Below are positions 6,391 to 12,193 of a DNA stretch of 12,193 nucleotides, one piece after another. A model generated the notes under the pieces. It had not been told where the DNA came from, ran no database searches, and worked only from the letters and a program-made list of their open reading frames with translations. Each line of letters starts with the position of its first letter. Within the stretch, counting starts at the first letter, position 1. This stretch comes from Dethiosulfatibacter sp. (GTDB lineage: Bacteria; Bacillota_A; Clostridia; Tissierellales; Dethiosulfatibacteraceae): NCBI GenBank assembly GCA_019084435.1, contig JAHRFV010000140.1:1-12193 (forward strand). The letters run 5' to 3'. Made by a program: the position numbers and the translations under genes.

Positions 6391-8277
6391 ATGGAAAGAA
6401 ACACTTATATAGATAATATGGATGTTGAAAAGGCAATTAAGCTCTACTTTAAGGAACTGAGTATAAAAGGTGACAAAGAGATAGTCGACGTCAGGGAATC
6501 CCTTGGAAGAGTTACCTGGGGAGCTATATATGCAAAAGTATCCTCGCCTTCATACAATGCATCAGCGATGGACGGTATTGCGGTTAATTCAAAAAATACA
6601 GAGAGTGCCAATGAAAGCAATCCACTCACATTGAAAGATGGCGTTGATTTCAAATATGTCAACACGGGAAATCCTATAAAATATCCCTATGATTCGGTAA
6701 TTATGATAGAGGATGTACTGCAAATGCATGAAAAACAGGTGCAGATTCTAAGACCTGCCTATCCTTATCAACATGTTAGACAGATTGGGGAGGACATTGT
6801 CGCAACTGAAATGATTTTACCTTCAAGGCACAGGATAAGGCCTATGGATATTGGAGCGCTTATTTCAGGAGGAGTAGAGGAAATAGATGTGTACAAAAGT
6901 CCGAAGGTTGGGATTATCCCTACTGGCTCTGAGATAGTAGATGATATCTCACAGTTGAAAGAAGGCACAATAATTGATTCAAACTCCCATGTTTTCAAGG
7001 GACTGGTAACAGCTCTCGGAGGAATACCTAATAGGTACCCTCCTATGGAGGATGATTATGACAAGCTGAAGCTGCTTCTTAAACAAGCTGTGAAGGATAA
7101 CGACATGGTAATAATAAATGCAGGCTCCTCTGCGGGAACCAAAGATTTTACGGTAAATCTAATTCAGGAGTTGGGACAGGTTATGGTGCATGGTGTCGCA
7201 ATGAAGCCTGGCAAACCGACAATTCTCGGCATAATTGAAGGGAAGCCTGTAATTGGAATTCCTGGATATCCAGTTTCTGCATTCATGGTATTTGATGTCT
7301 TCGCGAAACCATTGATTCTTAAGTTTCTTGGAGAACAGGGAGAGATATATGAGACTGTCGACGCAGTCATATCCAGAAGAATGGTTTCATCACTAAAGAA
7401 CAAGGAAATCATAAGAGTTACCCTTGGTCAGGTTAATGACAGACTTATTGCAACACCTATATCAGGGGGTGCAGGGGTAAATATGAGTCTTGTAAAGGCT
7501 GATGGATTGGGAATAATTCCAAGAAATGTTGAAGGATATGAAGCTGGTGACAAAATACAGGTTGAGCTTCTTAAGCCACAAACAAGCATAAGAAACAAGC
7601 TGGTTTCAATCGGCAGTCACGATATTGTAATGGATATAATTGGAGATATGATGAAATTGACATCATCCCATGTAGGAAGCATGGGCGGGATTTTATCACT
7701 AAGAAGAGATGAATGCCATCTTGCACCAATACACCTGCTGGACTTGGAATCCGGAGAGTATAACATCAGCTATGTTAAAAAATACTTCTCCAGCAAAAAG
7801 ATGGTTCTAGTCAAAGGAATCCAAAGAAACCAGGGGTTTATAGTCCAGAAGGGGAATCCAGAAAATATCAGGGAATGTGGAGACCTATGCAAAGAAGGGA
7901 TAATTTTTGCCAACAGACAAAGAGGCGCAGGAACACGGGTGCTTTTTGATTATCAGCTTAAAAAGGAAGAGATTGATCATGCTGACATCAGAGGCTACCA
8001 AAGGGAGTTTACAACTCATATGGCAGTAGCTGCAGCTGTAAAGAACAATACAGCGACTACCGGTCTTGGTGTATATTCAGCAGCCAAGGCCATGGACCTT
8101 GATTTTGTTCCTCTAGCAGATGAGGACTACGACTTTTTGCTTCGAGCAGAGTCTATTGAAATGGAGCTGGTAAAAGAGTTTATCCAGCTATTGAAATCAG
8201 ACGAGTTCAGGAATCGTGTAGAGAACCTTGGGGGATATGGATTTCAAAACACAGGTGAAATAATATGGATAGAATAG
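6391..8277 (+). CDS. MoeA fused to a C-terminal periplasmic-binding-protein-like domain
   Basis: 628 residues from the ATG at 6391, chosen because GGAGG (6376-6380) is 10 bases upstream; an in-frame ATG at 6349 lies inside moeA. Residues 1 to about 395 are a full MoeA: SPSYNASAMDGIAV (52-65), IPTGSEIV (176-183), NAGSSAGTKDF (243-253), KPGKP (272-276), GIPGYPVSA (289-297). From about 405 to 628 comes a cytoplasmic PBP-like domain (PF12727 type): GSHDIVMDII, SSHVGSMGGILSLRRDECHL, then FANRQRGAGTR (506-516) and the AAAVKNNTATTGLGVYSAAKA block. The R..GAGT segment mirrors the anion-binding SRGDESGT of TupA. The architecture is known in anaerobes and archaea. The domain probably binds an oxyanion or cofactor precursor, but its ligand is unproved. 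The gap after moeA is 16 bases. Confidence 0.92.
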   Translation: MERNTYIDNMDVEKAIKLYFKELSIKGDKEIVDVRESLGRVTWGAIYAKVSSPSYNASAMDGIAVNSKNTESANESNPLTLKDGVDFKYVNTGNPIKYPYDSVIMIEDVLQMHEKQVQILRPAYPYQHVRQIGEDIVATEMILPSRHRIRPMDIGALISGGVEEIDVYKSPKVGIIPTGSEIVDDISQLKEGTIIDSNSHVFKGLVTALGGIPNRYPPMEDDYDKLKLLLKQAVKDNDMVIINAGSSAGTKDFTVNLIQELGQVMVHGVAMKPGKPTILGIIEGKPVIGIPGYPVSAFMVFDVFAKPLILKFLGEQGEIYETVDAVISRRMVSSLKNKEIIRVTLGQVNDRLIATPISGGAGVNMSLVKADGLGIIPRNVEGYEAGDKIQVELLKPQTSIRNKLVSIGSHDIVMDIIGDMMKLTSSHVGSMGGILSLRRDECHLAPIHLLDLESGEYNISYVKKYFSSKKMVLVKGIQRNQGFIVQKGNPENIRECGDLCKEGIIFANRQRGAGTRVLFDYQLKKEEIDHADIRGYQREFTTHMAVAAAVKNNTATTGLGVYSAAKAMDLDFVPLADEDYDFLLRAESIEMELVKEFIQLLKSDEFRNRVENLGGYGFQNTGEIIWIE

Positions 8278-8287
8278 GACTGATAAT

Positions 8288-9247
8288 ATGAGAGATAGCT
8301 TCGGTAGAGAAATTAATTATTTGAGAATATCCATTACTGACCGTTGCAATCTGAGATGCGAGTATTGTTTGCCGGAGGGTGGAATTAGGAACAAGATTCC
8401 CCATAGTGAAATACTGACACTGGAGGAATTGTATCAGATTACAAAGACATTTGTAGATGTAGGGATAGATAAAATAAGATTTACTGGTGGAGAACCCCTT
8501 GTAAGATTTGGAGCTGTTGACCTCATTAAAAAGGTAAATGCTCTAGATGGAATCAAGGAGGTGACTTTGACAACAAATGGCATTCTTCTTGATGATTATC
8601 TGGATGATTTGGTTGATGCTGGAGTTAAAAGATTGAATATAAGTCTTGATACCTTGGATGCTGAAAAATATAGAAGAATTACCCGTGGTGGAGATATCAA
8701 CAGAGTTCTATTGGGAATCAGACATGCAAGGGAGAAGGGAATAAAGCCCATTAAGATAAATACTGTGCTTATAGGTGGATTCAATCATGATGAAATAACT
8801 GATTTGGTAGAATTGACGAGAGATGGCGCTGTGGATGTCAGATTTATAGAGCTTATGCCCATAGGAGAAGCCTCAAGTTTTGCAAAATCAATGTTTCTAT
8901 CAACCAAAGAGATTCTAAAAATTGTGCCTAATCTTGAACTGATAGAAACAGAGGATCCATCTGCACCTGCAACTTACTACAGGTTATCTGATGGAGAGGG
9001 AAAGGTAGGGCTAATCAACCCCATATCGTGTAAATTCTGTACAAACTGCAACAGAGTAAGATTGACAGCCACAGGTAAGCTGAAGCTTTGTCTCCACTCA
9101 GATCGCGAAATAGACCTAAAGGTTGTGCTCCGTGAAGGCGGAGACCTTGAGAAGACGATAAGAGAAGCCATTCTTACAAAAGATGAAGAGCACAATCTTG
9201 AAAACGAAGAATATATAAAAAGAAATATGAATCAGATTGGAGGTTAG
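8288..9247 (+). CDS. moaA: GTP 3',8-cyclase (MoaA), radical SAM
   Basis: First step of molybdopterin synthesis: converts GTP to 3',8-cyclo-dihydro-GTP using S-adenosylmethionine and two 4Fe-4S clusters; cytoplasmic and oxygen-sensitive. It is 319 residues, close to the family's length. The N-terminal radical SAM motif is Cys20, Cys24, Cys27 (CNLRCEYC). The C-terminal substrate cluster is Cys251, Cys254, Cys268 (CX2CX13C), with the conserved NRVR arginines. The protein ends in Gly-Gly, the catalytic tail typical of MoaA. The start lies 10 bases after the fusion moeA. Its SD (AGGA) is weak and overlaps the upstream stop, suggesting coupled translation. Confidence 0.96.
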   Translation: MRDSFGREINYLRISITDRCNLRCEYCLPEGGIRNKIPHSEILTLEELYQITKTFVDVGIDKIRFTGGEPLVRFGAVDLIKKVNALDGIKEVTLTTNGILLDDYLDDLVDAGVKRLNISLDTLDAEKYRRITRGGDINRVLLGIRHAREKGIKPIKINTVLIGGFNHDEITDLVELTRDGAVDVRFIELMPIGEASSFAKSMFLSTKEILKIVPNLELIETEDPSAPATYYRLSDGEGKVGLINPISCKFCTNCNRVRLTATGKLKLCLHSDREIDLKVVLREGGDLEKTIREAILTKDEEHNLENEEYIKRNMNQIGG

Positions 9248-9250
9248 AAT

Positions 9251-10156
9251 ATGGACTTTACCCACTTCAATGAAGAAGGCAGGGCTCACATGGTACAGGT
9301 TGGAGATAAGGAAGACACTAAAAGGACGGCCATTGCCTATGGAAGGATAAGAATGAAGGAAGAGACGGCAAAGAGAATAAGGGATGGTCTCGTGAAAAAG
9401 GGAGATGTTTTAAGCATTGCTCAGGTTGCAGGGATAATGGGGGCAAAGAAGACAAGCGACCTTATACCAATGTGCCACAATATTTTTCTAACAGGAGCAG
9501 ATATTACATTCAACTTAGGAGATGAAACAGTAGAAATACAGGCAAAGGTGGAAACAACCGGCAAAACGGGAGTTGAAATGGAGGCTCTTGCAGCAGTTGG
9601 CATTGCAGCATTGACTATATACGATATGTGTAAAGCAATCGATAAGGAGATGACAATAGAGGAAATAAAACTTATGGAGAAAAGCGGTGGAAAGTCTGGA
9701 ACATTTAGGAGGGCAGGGACAGGAAAAGTTTTGTCAGTAAATATCTCTGAGAAAAAAGGCGTTGTTAAGAATTCAATTAAACAGGGGGAATTCAGAATAG
9801 ATCACGGCCTTGAGGGAGATGCCCACAGTGGTCACTGGCATAGGCAAGTAAGTCTTCTTGGAAGTGAAAGTTTTCAGAAGATGAAGGATGCCGGTGTAGA
9901 GAACCTCAAATATGGAGACTTTGCAGAAAATATCACCACAGAGGGAATTATTCTCTATGATTTACCTGTAGGAACCAAGATGAGAATTGGCGAAACCCTT
10001 CATGAAGTAACTCAGATCGGAAAAGAATGTCATTCAGGATGTGCCATTTCAAGAACTGTTGGCAAGTGTGTAATGCCCAAGGAAGGAATATTTACAAAGG
10101 TTCTAAAGAATGGTGTAATAAGGCCAGGGGACATAATAGAGATAATTGATTTGTAG
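9251..10156 (+). CDS. moaC: Cyclic pyranopterin monophosphate synthase (MoaC) fused to a MOSC domain
   Basis: 301 residues. Residues 1 to about 155 are MoaC, which completes cPMP from the MoaA product: [25 protein letters not shown] (61-78), [20 protein letters not shown] (108-127) with Asp125 and Lys128 in the positions of the catalytic pair. The CHP found in many MoaC proteins is CHN here. Residues about 157-301 are a MOSC (MOCO sulfurase C-terminal) domain: [11 protein letters not shown] (184-194), [21 protein letters not shown], and a Cys-rich [10 protein letters not shown] with Cys260, Cys264 and Cys273. MOSC domains bind Moco and carry sulfur. The fusion is found in clostridia and related anaerobes. 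The SD GGAGG (9239-9243) encodes the final Gly-Gly of MoaA, so the two genes are tightly coupled. It is the last gene of the operon. Confidence 0.94.
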   Translation: MDFTHFNEEGRAHMVQVGDKEDTKRTAIAYGRIRMKEETAKRIRDGLVKKGDVLSIAQVAGIMGAKKTSDLIPMCHNIFLTGADITFNLGDETVEIQAKVETTGKTGVEMEALAAVGIAALTIYDMCKAIDKEMTIEEIKLMEKSGGKSGTFRRAGTGKVLSVNISEKKGVVKNSIKQGEFRIDHGLEGDAHSGHWHRQVSLLGSESFQKMKDAGVENLKYGDFAENITTEGIILYDLPVGTKMRIGETLHEVTQIGKECHSGCAISRTVGKCVMPKEGIFTKVLKNGVIRPGDIIEIIDL

Positions 10157-10175
10157 TTTGCACCTCGAATTAATA

Positions 10176-10189
10176 GTTGTGTCCACAAC
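10176..10189. repeat. Short dyad
   Basis: GTTGTG (10176-10181) and CACAAC (10184-10189) form a perfect dyad with a two-base centre, 20 bases after the moaC-MOSC stop. No T tract follows, so it is not a terminator. Function unknown. Confidence 0.4.
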
Positions 10190-10206
10190 AAGGGCTTCTA
10201 AACTTT

Positions 10207-10237
10207 TTGCTGTCCATTTTATAGGGTACATTATAAT
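10207..10237 (+). promoter_or_regulatory. Possible promoter ahead of the 19-bp repeat array
   Basis: A perfect -10 TATAAT (10232-10237) is preceded by a weak TTGCTG (10207-10212) at a long 19-base spacing. If used, transcription would start near 10244, run through the repeat array and hit the terminator at 10340-10384, giving an RNA of about 140 bases. Confidence 0.25.
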
Positions 10238-10250
10238 CTCCGATGCACCT

Positions 10251-10317
10251 TTTAGCGATATTCAAACAATTTGGCGTTAATCTAAGACTTTAGCGTTAAT
10301 CGAATATCGCCAAATTG
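10251..10317. repeat. Array of a 13-bp motif: three direct copies at 19-bp period plus one inverted
   Basis: The motif TTTRGCGWTAWTC occurs at 10251-10263, 10270-10282 and 10289-10301, each exactly 19 bases after the last. It occurs a fourth time on the opposite strand at 10314-10302. Copies three and four abut to make a 26-bp imperfect dyad centred at 10301/10302. As RNA, CAATTTGGCG (10267-10276) can pair with CGCCAAATTG (10308-10317), while GCGATATTC (10255-10263) can pair with GAATATCGC (10302-10310). These two stems share bases and exclude each other. A multi-site protein operator is the simplest reading. Confidence 0.8.
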
Positions 10318-10339
10318 TATCAATTTTTGAGTGATTAGA

Positions 10340-10384
10340 CAAAGAGTCAAAAAACACCTGAAAGGGTGTTTTTTTGACTCTTTG
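10340..10384. terminator. Long, probably bidirectional intrinsic terminator
   Basis: CAAAGAGTCAAAAAACACC (10340-10358) is nearly fully complementary to the right arm at 10365-10384, with a six-base loop and one unpaired T. The stem carries A and T runs on either side. It closes the cofactor operon on the plus strand and could also stop minus-strand transcription. Confidence 0.75.
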
Positions 10385-10605
10385 ATTGGAAGGGAGTCGA
10401 ATCCTGAGAGGACGCGACCGAGTAGAAGCTGCTAAATGAAGGTTTTAGGACAGCTCATTGATATAGATTGTCAGGTTACTTTTTTGTACCGCGTCGATAA
10501 ACCGCAACACAAAAAATGTAGCATCCTATGTATCAGAGGCGATATCTATGGCGAGTAATAAATGTCGAGTATTCTAAGGTTACTAGTCAAAGTCATCAAA
10601 ATCAA
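10385..10605. other. Noncoding stretch with weak long-range pairing, no gene recognised
   Basis: No open frame with a start and ribosome site is visible here. GACGCG (10411-10416) could pair with CGCGTC (10490-10495) around a nested AGCTG (10427-10431)/CAGCT (10451-10455) helix, so a structured RNA is conceivable. On the minus strand about 30 open codons (10542-10455) read like protein sequence but have no start and do not continue on either side. They may be a fragment of a lost gene. Confidence 0.35.
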
Positions 10606-10634
10606 TTGAATATAAGATATAGATATGGTAAAAT
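10606..10634 (+). promoter_or_regulatory. Sigma-A promoter of the alcohol dehydrogenase gene
   Basis: TTGAAT (10606-10611) and TAAAAT (10629-10634) are separated by exactly 17 bases, each with five of six consensus matches or close to it. The leader to the ATG is about 83 bases and very AT-rich. Confidence 0.65.
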
Positions 10635-10723
10635 TTGAAGAAAATATTTGTGATTATAGGAAAAGTAATAATTGCATATTTGTTTATTTTATCATTTTTT
10701 AGATAAAGATTAAGGAGGAATAT

Positions 10724-11887
10724 ATGAAAAATTTTACACTTTGCACGCCTACTAAAATTATTTTTGGTAGAGCTGTAGAAAACAAACTTGGTAAAGAAGC
10801 GGCGAACTATGGCAAGAAAGTTCTACTCATTCATGGCTCGGATAGGGTAAAAACAACAGGTCTATTAGATAAATTGTATAACTCTCTTATGGAGGAAGGC
10901 ATCACGTCATTTACGTTAGGAGGAGTTCTTCCTAATCCTAGATTAAATCTGGTGTATGAAGGAATAAAAATCTGTAAAGAACAAAGCATTGATCTTTTGC
11001 TAGCTGTAGGCGGAGGATCAGTAACAGATACTGCAAAGGCTATTGCATTAGGGGCAAAATATGAAGGAGATGTGTGGGACTTTTATACTAGAAAGGCTAA
11101 GCCAATTACAGCATTACCAGTAGGTGTAGTAGTTACTATAGCAGCTTCAGGAAGTGAATATAGTAATGACACAGTAATCACAAATGAGAAAACAGGAACT
11201 AAACAGGCATTGGGCTCACAGTTAGTAAGACCAGCTTTTTCACTACTTAATCCTGAACTTACTATGACTCTTCCATCTTATCAAACCGCTTGTGGATGTG
11301 CAGACATCATGATGCATGCAATAGAGCGTTATTTTACTAGTCTCAAAAATGTAGAATTAACAGATAGACTTATAGAGGGGCTTTTGCTGACAATGATTGC
11401 TAATTCTCCAAGAGTTTTAGCGGATTTAAATGATTATAATGCACGTGCCGAAATAATGTGGGCATCAAGTCTAGCGCATAATGGTTTACTTGGAACTGGT
11501 AGAATAGGAGATTTTAGTTCTCATCTATTAGGACATGAGCTTTCTGCAAAGTTTGATACTGAGCATGGGGCATCACTGACTATTGTTTTTCCTGCTTGGA
11601 TGAAATATGTTTATAAAAATGATATTCCTCTATTTGCTAAATTCGCAGTTAGAGTTATGGGAATAGAATATAATTATGATAATCCTGAAGAAACTGCGCT
11701 TTTAGGAATAGAAAAAATAAAATCGTTTTTCAGCGAATTAGGGTTGCCAACATCTCTAAGTGAAATAGATGTAAAAGAAGAAGATATAGAGGAAATGGTT
11801 CAAAAATGTATGCGTCATGGTACAGTAGGAAACTTTGTGAAGCTTGGGGAAGATGATATTAGAGCCATTTATAAACTAGCTTTATAA
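10724..11887 (+). CDS. Iron-containing alcohol dehydrogenase, butanol dehydrogenase/YqhD type
   Basis: Cytoplasmic NAD(P)H-dependent oxidoreductase of 387 residues that interconverts aldehydes and alcohols, expected to reduce fermentation aldehydes such as butanal. The cofactor-binding motif is GGGSVTDTAKAI (96-107). The metal ligands appear as Asp194 and His198 (ADIMMH), His267 (SSHLLGHE) and His281 (TEHG), in the same positions as in E. coli YqhD. Length and the TPTKIIFGR start match the BdhA/BdhB/YqhD branch rather than the larger bifunctional AdhE. The start is set by AAGGAGG six bases before the ATG. It has its own promoter and is separated from the cofactor operon by a terminator and about 340 bases, so it need not be functionally linked. 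It uses iron or another divalent metal, not tungsten. The exact substrate is unknown. Confidence 0.92.
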   Translation: MKNFTLCTPTKIIFGRAVENKLGKEAANYGKKVLLIHGSDRVKTTGLLDKLYNSLMEEGITSFTLGGVLPNPRLNLVYEGIKICKEQSIDLLLAVGGGSVTDTAKAIALGAKYEGDVWDFYTRKAKPITALPVGVVVTIAASGSEYSNDTVITNEKTGTKQALGSQLVRPAFSLLNPELTMTLPSYQTACGCADIMMHAIERYFTSLKNVELTDRLIEGLLLTMIANSPRVLADLNDYNARAEIMWASSLAHNGLLGTGRIGDFSSHLLGHELSAKFDTEHGASLTIVFPAWMKYVYKNDIPLFAKFAVRVMGIEYNYDNPEETALLGIEKIKSFFSELGLPTSLSEIDVKEEDIEEMVQKCMRHGTVGNFVKLGEDDIRAIYKLAL

Positions 11888-11903
11888 TAATAATAGTTAA
11901 TAA

Positions 11904-12017
11904 ATAGGTGTTTTAGACTCATATAAATATAAAGGTTTTATTGATAAACCAGAGGATATCTCTTACCTATACTTTGAAGAACTTAAAGACGCTAAGATAA
12001 TCACGAGAAAACAATAA
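11904..12017 (+). pseudogene. Short coding remnant, unrecognised
   Basis: An open frame of about 37 codons without a start codon or ribosome site reads like a protein C-terminus (DSYKYKGFIDKPEDISYLYF, then EELKDAKIITRKQ) and ends at a TAA at 12015-12017. Its composition (acidic and basic mix, aromatic pairs) looks protein-like. It begins right after stop codons at 11885-11903, so the upstream part is gone or out of frame. I do not recognise the family. It may be the leftover end of a gene lost by deletion, or chance. Confidence 0.35.
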
Positions 12018-12193
12018 CCGAATATATCATTTTGGTTTGTGGTGTTGAAAGATAAGGAGCCAGCTATACAAAAGTCAACTAAATGATTAAATAGTTAAGA
12101 ATACTGTGAATAGAAAAATATGCACAGAAACAGAAGAGTCAAGGATTTAGAGACTCCAAATCAATATCTGGGTGTTGTCATAGAGAGTAGTTA
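12018..12193. other. Noncoding window end, nothing recognised
   Basis: AT-rich, with stops in all frames and no convincing promoter or hairpin with a T tract. No clear terminator for the alcohol dehydrogenase was found between 11888 and the window end. Confidence 0.5.

Noticed and set aside
10486..10493. GTACCGCG, reminiscent of the T-box leader core
   Set aside because: The preceding AGGGTGG part is missing, there is no terminator/antiterminator pair after it, and the downstream gene is an alcohol dehydrogenase rather than an aminoacyl-tRNA or amino-acid gene.
1..12193. CRISPR array, toxin-antitoxin pair, phage or defence genes
   Set aside because: No spaced identical repeats of CRISPR length, and all full-length genes have ordinary metabolic or transport assignments. 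The 19-bp repeat array is too short and has no spacers.

Overview
The window looks like chromosomal DNA of a low-GC, Gram-positive anaerobe of the Clostridia or Tissierellia type. The evidence is AT-rich sequence, strong AAGGAGG-type ribosome binding sites, sigma-A style promoters, intrinsic terminators, a lipoprotein-type solute-binding protein, a tungstate transporter and a clostridial-type iron alcohol dehydrogenase. The species cannot be named from the sequence.

Left part (1-2080). The window opens with a perfect 55-bp inverted repeat. It truncates the C-terminal end of a TRAP-type transporter permease exactly where conserved sequence should continue upstream, so it is probably a fold-back chimera rather than biology. 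After that gene's terminator come two strong imperfect hairpins (626-736), then a small DUF2007-like gene broken by a single-base frameshift, then a convergent peroxiredoxin-like gene on the minus strand with its own promoter and terminator. A tRNA-Val(GAC) and a tRNA-Ala(GGC) follow, with a terminator behind them.

Central part (2208-10156). This is a near-continuous plus-strand locus for making pterin-based molybdenum or tungsten cofactor: mogA; then a Moco-family riboswitch with an intrinsic terminator; then tupA-tupB-tupC (tungstate ABC importer), moeA, a second moeA fused to a periplasmic-binding-protein-like domain, moaA, and a moaC-MOSC fusion. From tupB onward the genes overlap or sit within about 30 bp of each other. 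TupABC would bring in tungstate. MoaA and MoaC would convert GTP to cyclic pyranopterin monophosphate. MogA would adenylylate molybdopterin, and the two MoeA proteins would insert the metal. The MOSC domain may handle sulfur or the finished cofactor. MPT synthase (MoaD/MoaE), MoeB and MobA/MobB are not in the window and must be elsewhere. The riboswitch in front of a tungstate importer suggests end-product feedback by the tungsten cofactor.

Right part (10157-12193). After moaC-MOSC there is an unusual array: a 13-bp motif three times at exact 19-bp spacing, then a fourth inverted copy that forms a 26-bp dyad with the third. A long, probably bidirectional terminator follows. A noncoding stretch then leads to a good promoter and an iron-dependent, YqhD/butanol-dehydrogenase-type alcohol dehydrogenase. 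The last 300 bases hold only a short, unrecognised coding remnant.
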